In this document: positions 54,911 to 62,974 of the stretch, piece by piece
Layout: every line of letters begins with the position of its first letter
Numbering within the stretch: the stretch's first letter is position 1
NCBI RefSeq assembly: GCF_019976755.1
Contig: NZ_AP023441.1
Span: 1,054,001 to 1,118,000, forward strand
Length of the DNA: 64,000 bases
Source of the DNA: Nostoc sp. MS1
Lineage (GTDB): Bacteria; Cyanobacteriota; Cyanobacteriia; Cyanobacteriales; Nostocaceae
Reading direction: 5' to 3'
Made by a program: the position numbers and the translations under genes
Notes under the pieces: model-generated
Told to the model about the DNA's origin: nothing
The model's database searches: none
Seen by the model: the letters and a program-made list of their open reading frames with translations, nothing else

Positions 54911-55139
54911 CGCTACCTAAATCTGCTTGTAAGGTGTAACCTTGCGATTTAGGACAATTAGCCATGTGACAACTGCCACCAAATGCTTCTACCTTCGCTA
55001 AAGTTTCTTCTGCTCCTTCTGGGTGTGAGCGATAGTTAATTACAACATTAGCTCCTGCTTGAGCTAAACGTAAAACTATTCCTTGTCCAATTCCTTGACT
55101 ACTACCAGTAACTAGGGCAACTTTACCTTCTAAATTCAT
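54879..55139 (-). pseudogene. SDR dehydrogenase N-terminal fragment
   Basis: 86 residues. It begins like a complete SDR (MNLEGKVALVTGSSQGIGQGI, Rossmann cofactor loop at 11-19) but stops after QADLGSVEEVR. The NNAG, Ser and Tyr-x-x-x-Lys active-site parts are gone. The next bases are the interior of an FMN reductase in a different frame. One deletion joining two genes explains both fragments, with the junction near 54900. Confidence 0.78.
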
Positions 55140-55181
55140 ATATTTTTTCCTTATAAATTAGAGTTACTTTTCAAGAAATCA

Positions 55182-55709
55182 TTAACTACTCAAACTGGCA
55201 GCACCAAAAGTAGCATTAAACTGGCGACACCAAATAGCAACAGAGTTATATGCTGCTAAATTAATATTGTTGGGAATTAGATAATCTTGAGCGCCATTAT
55301 ATTTTTTTAAAGGAGCTATCACAATATAATCTCCTCGTTTTAAAGAATAAGCTGGTGGTTTAGTTGAGCCAATGACATTATCAGAGCGGTGAAGAACTAT
55401 TACTAAGTCTGGGCCTGATGTGGAAGTTTTAAATGACTGATCAAGCTCAATAAAAGACCCATCTTCTTTTTGAGTAATTCTGACTGTGCCTTGAGTTGTC
55501 TGTTCTCCAGAAACGAATGTACCCGATTTAATAGTAGTCTTATCTGAAGCTTTACTAGATGGGGCTGAAGTATTGTCAGTAGATGCTATGGTTGTAGCTG
55601 CATCGGCAGTTGCAGAATTTGTAGTAAGTTGTTGATTTGATATTTGTCTGGCACAGCTAACAATAACTACAGACGCGAGTGAGAGTATTATTAACCGTTG
55701 AGCTTTCAT
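55182..55709 (-). CDS. DM13-domain lipoprotein
   Basis: 175 residues. The leader ends V-I-V-S-C, a lipobox, then a Ser/Thr/Ala-rich linker of about 45 residues. The C-terminal domain (SGTFVSGEQTTQGTVRI ... SGPDLVIVLHRS ... SVAIWCRQFNATFGAA) is a DM13 domain with its conserved Cys. DM13 domains are proposed to take part in redox or electron transfer and are common on cyanobacterial surface lipoproteins. Partners unknown. Confidence 0.82.
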   Translation of the reverse strand: MKAQRLIILSLASVVIVSCARQISNQQLTTNSATADAATTIASTDNTSAPSSKASDKTTIKSGTFVSGEQTTQGTVRITQKEDGSFIELDQSFKTSTSGPDLVIVLHRSDNVIGSTKPPAYSLKRGDYIVIAPLKKYNGAQDYLIPNNINLAAYNSVAIWCRQFNATFGAASLSS

Positions 55710-55915
55710 AAATGAAAATTCCTTAAGACAGTGAGAAGCAAACTAAGTTTTAATTGGGGATTTAACCTGATTATTACTGTGATAACTAATTAAAAAATTA
55801 TGAATATCTAAGGAATTGCATGTATAAGTCTGATATTGTGTTGAGAAAAATATCAAGCCTTTCTCAGCAAATTTTAAAGATTAATATCAGATTTTAAAGA
55901 CATATCTTTTTATTT

Positions 55916-57196
55916 ATGATCAAAACCATTGATAATAAAACTTTACAAAATCAAATGTGGCAACGTGAGCGTAGAGCGATCGCACTATTATCTTCCTTAA
56001 ACTATCGAAATGGTGAGCTAAATAGCTATCTACATAATGTTGCCTGTGGAGTCAGTGAGTTACTTAATGTCGATTGGTCAGTAGTAACATTGTGTCAAAA
56101 GGGATTTGAGCAAGTGCTGGCCAGCAGTCTAGACATGGGTGAAGGCGAACATATTTATTCGCTGCATGGTTCACTGACAGGCACGGTTGTCGAAACTGGC
56201 CGTTCCTTAGCGGTGGAAGATGCCAACAAAAACCCAGAGTATGGCGAAGCGCCAGAAGGCTATTGTGCTTATTTAGGCATACCTTTACGGACTGCCGAAG
56301 GCGAAGTAATTGGTACTATTTGCTCTTTTCATCAGCAACCAAGGAATTTTACCCAAGATGAAATTCAATTTGTAGAATTATTTGCTGAACGTGCAGCTAC
56401 AGCAATTGATAATTACCATTTGTATGAGCAACAGCGACAGTTTAATTATACCCTAGAAGCTGAAGTACAAAACCGCACAGCAGAATTACGGGCAGCGCAA
56501 GCCAAGCTTGTAGAACAAGAACGACTAGCCGCTATTGGTGAATTTGCGGCAATGATTGTGCATGAAATTCGTAATCCTTTAACTACCATGACTATGGGGT
56601 TGAAGTATTTCCAGAGAACTGTGACAACTGAATCTGCACAAGAGCGATTATCATTAGCCTTGGGCGAAGCCACTCGCTTAGAAAATCTGCTGAGTGAAAT
56701 TTTGCTTTATGCCAAACTGCAGATGTTGCAACTATGCGAATTAGATGCAAATAAATTTATGAGTGAGTTGCTAAGTTACACCAGCGAGATGCCAGAAGCA
56801 GCCTCACGACAATTTGAATTTATTCCAGCCTCAGTTCCAGTGAAGATTTTAGGTGACAAAGATAAGCTCAAGCAAGTTTTTATTAATATTGTCCGTAATG
56901 CCTGTGAGGCAGTTTCACCAGGAGATGTAATTAAATGGGAAATAAATATTTCCTCTCCAAATCATGTCTGCATTAATATTTGCAATGGTGGTGAACCAAT
57001 TCCTCCAGAAATCTTATCAAAGCTAACGCAGCCATTCTTTTCGACAAAACCTAGTGGTACGGGTTTGGGGCTACCCATTACTAAGCGTATCGTTAATGCT
57101 CACGGTGGAGAATTATCCATTCACTCTGATACAACAACAGGTACTATAGTAAGCGTACAGTTACCCAGAACATCAATTCAAAATTCAGCAATTTAG
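55916..57196 (+). CDS. Cytoplasmic GAF-domain histidine kinase
   Basis: 426 residues. A GAF domain (about 30-165) lacks an obvious chromophore-binding Cys motif. A coiled-coil linker, a dimerisation domain with His216 (MIVHEIRNPL) and an ATPase domain (NIVRNACEAV, SGTGLGLPITKRIV) follow. There are no membrane helices, so it senses an internal ligand or light. Its catalytic core resembles that of the HK-LuxR protein at 58186 (both MIVHE(I/M)R and NACEAV), suggesting paralogues. Its stop is 14 bp from that of the convergent Crp-family gene. Confidence 0.87.
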   Translation: MIKTIDNKTLQNQMWQRERRAIALLSSLNYRNGELNSYLHNVACGVSELLNVDWSVVTLCQKGFEQVLASSLDMGEGEHIYSLHGSLTGTVVETGRSLAVEDANKNPEYGEAPEGYCAYLGIPLRTAEGEVIGTICSFHQQPRNFTQDEIQFVELFAERAATAIDNYHLYEQQRQFNYTLEAEVQNRTAELRAAQAKLVEQERLAAIGEFAAMIVHEIRNPLTTMTMGLKYFQRTVTTESAQERLSLALGEATRLENLLSEILLYAKLQMLQLCELDANKFMSELLSYTSEMPEAASRQFEFIPASVPVKILGDKDKLKQVFINIVRNACEAVSPGDVIKWEINISSPNHVCINICNGGEPIPPEILSKLTQPFFSTKPSGTGLGLPITKRIVNAHGGELSIHSDTTTGTIVSVQLPRTSIQNSAI

Positions 57197-57210
57197 ATTG
57201 AGTCTGGTTT

Positions 57211-57813
57211 TTAATCTCTAAGGATAATCCGACCAGGTTCACGGCTGATTATACCTTCTTCCTGCAACTGAGTGAGGGAGCGAGACAAACTTTCGGGTGT
57301 GAGATCCAGGTTGTAAGCAATTTCTTTGAGGGGGCGATCAACAATAATCGTTTTTGAGCCTTTGGGAACAATAATGCGTAAATAATTTAATACTCGTTCT
57401 GATGCGGAACGAATACTACGTATTTGCATCATCATTTTGGTCATGTGTAAGCGATAGGCAACCTCTCCTAAGAACGCTAACATAAGTGGTGGGTTTTGGG
57501 AGAGTGTATTCACAAAAGCTTTTTTAGGAATTACTAACGCCTGGGTAGGCTCCTCGACAATAGCTGTGCAGAGACATTTATCTGATACTACTAAAACCTC
57601 TGCTAAAAAGTCTCCTGACATAAGGGTGTAATGGTTTACGGTTTGCCCCGATTCTGTGTAGTGCAGCAAGCGAATTACACCGTATTCTATGTAATAGATA
57701 TAATCGGCAGGATCACCATCAAGAAATAAGTACTCTTTACGAGCAAGCGATCGCCTACTAATTTGGCGAATCAAGTCTTCCGGCAAATCATCAATATTGA
57801 ATCGTTGAAACAT
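57211..57813 (-). CDS. Crp/Fnr-family transcription regulator
   Basis: 200 residues. An N-terminal cyclic-nucleotide-binding-like beta roll (about 15-115) and long dimer helix precede a winged helix-turn-helix (LKEIAYNLDLTPESLSRSLTQLQEEGII, about 160-190). The effector pocket lacks a clear RxS cAMP motif, so the ligand may differ or be absent. There are no N-terminal Fe-S cysteines of the Fnr type. It sits between two related histidine kinases. Confidence 0.85.
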   Translation of the reverse strand: MFQRFNIDDLPEDLIRQISRRSLARKEYLFLDGDPADYIYYIEYGVIRLLHYTESGQTVNHYTLMSGDFLAEVLVVSDKCLCTAIVEEPTQALVIPKKAFVNTLSQNPPLMLAFLGEVAYRLHMTKMMMQIRSIRSASERVLNYLRIIVPKGSKTIIVDRPLKEIAYNLDLTPESLSRSLTQLQEEGIISREPGRIILRD

Positions 57814-58185
57814 GGATTGTTTATAATAACAGCTAAATCCCAGCTTTTAAATAAATTAACATTTTTGCCTGAATTTATCATAAAAGAGAGATATTAATTT
57901 TAAATTATTTTAACTTAATGTGGGGAGTATTCCTGAACTTAAGTCTAGGAAATTTACTTACCTAAATAAGTGTTTTAGTTATTAACTCTGGCTCAGGTTG
58001 GAAACCTTTCCTGTGAAAAGGGACAGTAGGAAGAATTTCTTGTAAACTGAATCCAGTCCAATTCCAATTATTTTCTATATATCTTTTATTCGCTTCATAA
58101 TTGTTAATTTTACTCAAATCGAAGATATATACAAGTCCGAATTTGTTATGGCGAAATTTAACTCAAATAGAAATGGAGATTTTCG
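57814..58185. other. 372-bp divergent intergenic region
   Basis: It separates the Crp-family gene from the HK-LuxR gene. GGAGA about ten bases before 58186 is a good ribosome site. I find no gene or clear operator in the rest. Confidence 0.35.
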
Positions 58186-59226
58186 ATGCAATCAAATCAA
58201 TCGATGGAGTTAGCTTCATCAATGATACCAAAGGACAAGGTTATTCATATCTCGAAACAAAGGATTATTGAAACGCAATATTCATCTGCTCTAAAACCAA
58301 ATTCGACCAACCTAACAAGTTTGGTAGCAGTTGAACAGCAAACTGCCATGATTGTTCATGAGATGCGGAGTCCACTGTGCGTAATCTTAAATGTCTTACA
58401 AACATATCGAAATATGCCATTGGATCAACTTGAGCAAACTCGATTAACTCTGGCACTTGAGGAAGCGCAACGCCTGAAGCGAATGACGGATGAAATTTTA
58501 GCTCATACCTGTCTTCCTTCCCAACAGACAATTCTGTTACAAGAAATTCGATTAATTGACTTAATTCATGAAACTATACACTTATCTACAAATTTAACAA
58601 TTGCATCAGGTCAGAAAATTATTTTTGCGCCTAATATTGGGGAGGTAATTGTTAAAGGCGATCGCGATAAACTCAAACAGGTTTTTCTTAATTTGTTGAT
58701 GAATGCTTGTGAGGCAGTGCATTCAGGAGATGCGATCGCAGTCCACACTCACATAGACTCACACACCCAGCAAATCTTAATTGAAATTCATAATACTGGA
58801 CAGCCAATTCCACCCCACTTAATCCCCATGTTGGGACATCAACCAATTACTACTAAATCTTCTGGTCACGGGTTAGGACTGATGATTGTTAAAGAAATTA
58901 TTGATGCTCACATTGGCAATCTAGAAATTCAATCATCGGAAAGTAAAGGAACTACTGTTAGTGTTTGCCTACCAATTGTTAAACTTTGCAATAACTCCCA
59001 GCCTACTGTACCTGACAATAAGAACTCATCACCTACTTTATCAAACCGTGAAGTCGAGATTTTGCAATTACTTGTAGATGGTTGCAAAAATTCAGAAATT
59101 GCTCAAATCTTATCTATTTCTAAAAATACGGTTAAAACTTATATTAGTAGTTTGATGAATAAGTTAGGTGTAGAAGGACGTACTCAAGTTATTGTCAAAG
59201 CCCTACGGTTAGGAATAATTCAGTAG
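58186..59226 (+). CDS. Histidine kinase fused directly to a LuxR-type DNA-binding domain
   Basis: 346 residues. The kinase core shows His58 in MIVHEMRSPL, an N box LLMNACEAV (170-178) and a G box SGHGLGLMIVKEI. After a linker (267-283) comes a LuxR/GerE helix-turn-helix (284-346: LSNREVEILQLLVDG, NSEIAQILSISKNTVKTYISSLMNKLGV). There is no receiver domain between them and no sensor or membrane domain before the kinase. The design implies direct control of DNA binding by the kinase state, or a converted kinase. The DsbA-like gene follows 31 bp later. Confidence 0.87.
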   Translation: MQSNQSMELASSMIPKDKVIHISKQRIIETQYSSALKPNSTNLTSLVAVEQQTAMIVHEMRSPLCVILNVLQTYRNMPLDQLEQTRLTLALEEAQRLKRMTDEILAHTCLPSQQTILLQEIRLIDLIHETIHLSTNLTIASGQKIIFAPNIGEVIVKGDRDKLKQVFLNLLMNACEAVHSGDAIAVHTHIDSHTQQILIEIHNTGQPIPPHLIPMLGHQPITTKSSGHGLGLMIVKEIIDAHIGNLEIQSSESKGTTVSVCLPIVKLCNNSQPTVPDNKNSSPTLSNREVEILQLLVDGCKNSEIAQILSISKNTVKTYISSLMNKLGVEGRTQVIVKALRLGIIQ

Positions 59227-59257
59227 CAAAGTAATTATCAAAATTTTTGGATTTCTC

Positions 59258-59791
59258 ATGAATACACTCACCTTACCCGTCAGCGATCGCGACCATATTC
59301 AAGGATTGCTAACAGCTCCTATTATTTTAGTTGAGTATGGAGATTATCAATGTCCTGATTGTGCCAAGTTTCACTTAGTTATCCAATCTCTACAACAGAA
59401 ATTGAGTGAACAGTTATGTTTTGTTTACCGACATTTTCCTTGTCGCCACCTTCACTCTGACGCTCAACATGCAGCAGAAGCAGCAGAAGCAGCCGCTAAC
59501 CAAGGTAAATTTTGGGAGATGCACAATTGCCTTTACACTAATCATCAAGAACTAGGTAATGGATATTTAGTTGAGTATGCGATCGCACTCAATTTAGATA
59601 TTGAGAAATTCTTAAGTGAAGTCACTGGAGATTTATTTGTGAAGCGTGTTCAAGAGGATTTAGATAGTGGCAAGGCTAGTGGTGTGATTACAACTCCAAC
59701 ACTATTTATTAATGGCTTTGTTTATAGTGATGCGTTAGATCAGGATGCTCTTTTATATCGGATCAAGCTGACAAAGCAAACATGCCTATAA
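59258..59791 (+). CDS. DsbA-like thioredoxin-fold protein
   Basis: 177 residues of the DSBA/thioredoxin_4 type. The redox motif CPDC is at 36-39 in EYGDYQCPDCAKFH, and the cis-Pro loop is TTPTLFINGF near 149. There is no signal peptide, so it should act in the cytoplasm. Such proteins occur near Na/H antiporters and stress genes and may reduce or isomerise disulfides. It is likely co-transcribed with the HK-LuxR gene. Confidence 0.82.
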   Translation: MNTLTLPVSDRDHIQGLLTAPIILVEYGDYQCPDCAKFHLVIQSLQQKLSEQLCFVYRHFPCRHLHSDAQHAAEAAEAAANQGKFWEMHNCLYTNHQELGNGYLVEYAIALNLDIEKFLSEVTGDLFVKRVQEDLDSGKASGVITTPTLFINGFVYSDALDQDALLYRIKLTKQTCL

Positions 59792-59818
59792 ATAATTAAT
59801 CCAAAATCTAAAATCCTT

Positions 59819-60553
59819 TTAAGGCAACATACTGGCAAATTGCTTTTCAACAGCCTTCGGATCTTGCTGAAATCCTGCAAATACTTGTTCAGAAACGGGA
59901 TCAGGTTGTACATCTTCAATTTTCTGTTCTACTGCCTGCAAGGTAGCTTGAGCAATTTGAATGGGGGGTACTTTATCGAGGGGTACATTTTCCGCCATTG
60001 CCGTATCTACTGGGCCTGGGAAGACACCGACAACTAGCGTTCCTTGTTGAGCTAATTCTGCGCGAACTCCCTGTGTCAACGAATGTAATGCTGCTTTAGA
60101 TGCGCTGTAAGAAGCGAGAAGCGGAACATTAACTAAAGATGCAATTGATAACAGATTGACAATTGCCCCACCACCATTTTGTTTGAGAATAGGAGCAAAA
60201 GCACGAATCATATTTAATGAACCAAAGTAATTGGTTTCCATTTCCCAACGCGCCGTTTCTAAACTGTCGCTGGCAAAAAAGCCACCCGCACCCGAAACTC
60301 CAGCATTATTAATTAGCAGATTTACGTCTTGTGCGTTTTGGGCGATCGCCGCAATTTGTTCAGGATTTGTTACATCCAGTGCTAGAGGTATAATCCTATC
60401 GGGAGCGATCGCTACCACTTGTTTTAAAGAATCTACATTACGCGCAGTGGCATAGATACGGCTTGCACCTGCTTGTACCAATGCCTGGATAAAAGCCTTA
60501 CCAATTCCTCTATTTGCACCCGTAACCAATGCCACAGAACCATTGATATTCAT
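59819..60553 (-). CDS. Short-chain dehydrogenase/reductase
   Basis: 244 residues, classical SDR: cofactor loop TGANRGIG (12-19), ATARN, NNAG (about 86), and Tyr/Lys in Y-S-A-S-K (about 150-154), then PGPVDT. The substrate is unknown. It lies back to back with a LysR-type regulator gene (122-bp gap), a classic arrangement in which the regulator controls the divergent enzyme gene. Confidence 0.88.
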   Translation of the reverse strand: MNINGSVALVTGANRGIGKAFIQALVQAGASRIYATARNVDSLKQVVAIAPDRIIPLALDVTNPEQIAAIAQNAQDVNLLINNAGVSGAGGFFASDSLETARWEMETNYFGSLNMIRAFAPILKQNGGGAIVNLLSIASLVNVPLLASYSASKAALHSLTQGVRAELAQQGTLVVGVFPGPVDTAMAENVPLDKVPPIQIAQATLQAVEQKIEDVQPDPVSEQVFAGFQQDPKAVEKQFASMLP

Positions 60554-60675
60554 AAAACCCTCTAGCGTTTGATGTACTATTTAGTGCTGACATCTTCATC
60601 ATGATTGATGCCTAATTATTTGAGAAGACGGCAAAAAAGAATATGATTTATTCCAAATAAGAATGAAACTTAGCA

Positions 60676-61599
60676 ATGGATCGTATTTCCTGCATGAAAA
60701 CCTTTGTGCGGACAGTGGAAACGGGCAGTTTTTCCGCCGTAGCCAAAGAACTAAACACCACTCAACCCACTATTAGTAAGCAGATTGCCGCATTAGAGGA
60801 ATATTTAGACGTTCAGTTACTTGTTCGCTCTACGCGCACTTTGAGTTTGACTGATGAAGGTTCCCGTTTCTACGAACACTGTCAACGGGTATTAGAGGCA
60901 GTGACAGAAGCCGAATCAAGTGTAGGGCAACGACAAAAACCTGGGGGAGTATTGCGGGTAGGTTGTCCTGTGGCTTTTGGTCAATTGCAAGTAGTACCAC
61001 GGCTGAAAGCCTTTCTTGAGCGCTACCCAAATATCAAACTTGATTTGATGATGACAGATCACTTTGTAGACCTGATAGAAGAAGGATTGGATTTGGCAAT
61101 TCGGATTGGCAAGGTGGAGGATACTTCACTGATTACACAACGCATTGGTATTACAAGGCGAGTCACAATTGGGCATCAATCATACTTTGAGCGAACAGGT
61201 GAACCGCAAACACCACAAGACTTAGTAAAACATAACTGTATTGTTTACACTCGCCTTGCTACAGGTAATGAATGGTACTTTCAAGGAACTCAAGGAGTCA
61301 TCCAAGTCACAGTAAACGGTAACTTCCAAGCAAATAACTCTGCTGCTATTAGAGAAGCTGTGTTAGCTGGTTTAGGAATTGCTGTTTCTCCGGTTTGGTT
61401 ATTCGGTGATGCACTACATGGCAGTAATCTGAAAATTATTCTCAAAGATTACCAACCTGTTCCACTACCCATTCACGCTGTCTACCGTCGAGGTCGATTT
61501 GTACCAGCTAAAGTGCGTTGTTTCATAGATTTTCTGGCTAATGAGTTTAGGCTTGACCCTTGGGTGTCAGATTACGGGCAATCTCCAGTGGTTGATTAA
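60676..61599 (+). CDS. LysR-family transcription regulator
   Basis: 307 residues. The N-terminal winged helix-turn-helix (MKTFVRTVETGSFSAVAKELNTTQPTISKQIAALEEYL) is diagnostic. The effector domain begins about residue 92 (PGGVLRVGCPVAFGQLQVVPRL). It belongs to the group often linked to SDR and redox genes. The divergent SDR gene at 59819 is the likely target. A co-inducer cannot be read from sequence. Confidence 0.9.
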   Translation: MDRISCMKTFVRTVETGSFSAVAKELNTTQPTISKQIAALEEYLDVQLLVRSTRTLSLTDEGSRFYEHCQRVLEAVTEAESSVGQRQKPGGVLRVGCPVAFGQLQVVPRLKAFLERYPNIKLDLMMTDHFVDLIEEGLDLAIRIGKVEDTSLITQRIGITRRVTIGHQSYFERTGEPQTPQDLVKHNCIVYTRLATGNEWYFQGTQGVIQVTVNGNFQANNSAAIREAVLAGLGIAVSPVWLFGDALHGSNLKIILKDYQPVPLPIHAVYRRGRFVPAKVRCFIDFLANEFRLDPWVSDYGQSPVVD

Positions 61600-61901
61600 C
61601 ACAGCAGACTTTGCTTTTATTTTTTGTATAAATAAATACTATATTATTAAAAATTAATGGCTACAAAGGTCTTTTGAATATGAATAAATAAGGTTTGAAG
61701 TTACGTATACTGAGAACAAGTTAGTCAAAACTGTAAAAAAGCTTAAATTGATTTGAATCAAGAGGTTCTGGTAATTCTTTTGGTATCTTTATTTGCAATG
61801 CCTTCTGATTGAAGGATTTGGTTGACTCAGTGGGAGGAATGACTTCTTCGTATTCTACTTGCTTGCAATGCCTGCTTATCTAGCCTTTCACTCAAGTTTT
61901 T
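61600..61901. other. 302-bp intergenic region
   Basis: A+T-rich at the left with a T-rich run at 61613-61626 that could help end the LysR transcript. No gene or convincing operator seen. Confidence 0.35.
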
Positions 61902-62531
61902 ATGGTTTTAAATGTTCTCATTCGTCTCTTAATTGTAGATGAGCATCCTCCAATGCGAGAAGGATTATCAGCCTTATTAGAAAAGGAGGCAGACTTTCAG
62001 GTAGTTGGTTTGGCACAAAATGGAGTTGAAGCGATCGCTCAGTTCCGTAAGCACCAACCCGACGTATTGTTGATGGATCTACGAATGCCACAAATGGAAG
62101 GGGTAGATGTAATTAGTTCTCTACGGAGTGAGTTTTCCAATGCCCGTATTATCATTTTCACTACCTACGATGGTGACGAAGACATCTATCAAGCGTTACG
62201 TGCAGGAGCATATGGTTATTTGCTCAAAGATGCACCCTGCCAAGAATTATTTACAGCAATTCGCAAAGTATATCTTGGAGAAAAATATGTCATGTCATCG
62301 GTAGCACAAAAACTGACTCAACGCTTCTCTGAATCTGAATTGACAGAGCGAGAGTTAGAAGTGTTACGGCTGATGGTACAAGGTAAGAACAATCGTAAAA
62401 TTAGTGAAGAACTGTGTATTGTCGAAGGAACAGTTAAGTTTCATGTACGAAACATTCTAGAAAAACTAGGAGCAAGCGATCGCACTCACGCGGTTACTAT
62501 TGCTCTTAAGCGAGGTCTTGCTCGACTTTAA
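61902..62531 (+). CDS. NarL/FixJ-family response regulator
   Basis: 209 residues. The receiver has DE near residue 13, phospho-acceptor Asp in LLMDLRMP (about 59), Thr in FTTYDGD and Lys in LKDAP. The LuxR-type helix-turn-helix (LTERELEVLRLMVQGKNNRKISEELCIVEGTVKFHVRNILEKLGA) follows. No kinase is adjacent. The GAF kinase at 55916 is a possible partner, but this is inference. A terminator follows at 62638. Confidence 0.9.
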   Translation: MVLNVLIRLLIVDEHPPMREGLSALLEKEADFQVVGLAQNGVEAIAQFRKHQPDVLLMDLRMPQMEGVDVISSLRSEFSNARIIIFTTYDGDEDIYQALRAGAYGYLLKDAPCQELFTAIRKVYLGEKYVMSSVAQKLTQRFSESELTERELEVLRLMVQGKNNRKISEELCIVEGTVKFHVRNILEKLGASDRTHAVTIALKRGLARL

Positions 62532-62637
62532 TTTTCATCAATCGAATTAAATTTACCCATTTCTCACTAAATCAATTTAAGAATAGCTTTTGTAAATAAT
62601 ACTAGCCATTAGCTAGATATACAAAAAATAAAATTTC

Positions 62638-62673
62638 CAAACTGCTCTGAAAAATTAATTTCAGGGCAGTTTG
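62638..62673 (+). terminator. Rho-independent-type terminator after the NarL-type gene
   Basis: CAAACTGCTCTGAAA pairs with TTTCAGGGCAGTTTG (15 bp, one wobble) around ATTAAT, followed by TTTTAGA. It lies 107 bases past the stop. The rest of the 62532-62836 gap shows nothing I can name. Confidence 0.75.
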
Positions 62674-62836
62674 TTTTAGAGGAAATTACATTTATAGAAA
62701 ACAGACTTAATACTTTTTGTGAGTATATTATGATTCTTTTATACCTTTATGTTATCTCAAAACATTTCTACCTCAAACGATTGCTTGCAATGAACAAAAA
62801 GAAATTTTAATTTCGTTATTCTCAAAATAACGAACA

Positions 62837-62974
62837 ATGGTGTTTATGGCTTACGAATCCTGGTCACAAGTTGTAATTCGCACAGTTCTAGAATGGGAAA
62901 AACGTAAAGCCGAGTTAAAATCCACCTTGGCTATCCCAGAGAAGAAAACAAAATCTAAAAGCAAAACTGCTTAA
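62837..62974 (+). CDS. Small basic protein beside the recombinase gene
   Basis: 45 residues, starting M-V-F-M-A-Y-E-S-W (a second ATG at 62846). The middle is helical (VVIRTVLEWEKRKAELKSTL) and the tail is very basic (KKTKSKSKTA). Its TAA overlaps the TAA of the leftward recombinase gene by two bases. The composition looks coding, and the position invites the idea of a recombination accessory factor, but no homologue is known to me. Confidence 0.45.
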   Translation: MVFMAYESWSQVVIRTVLEWEKRKAELKSTLAIPEKKTKSKSKTA

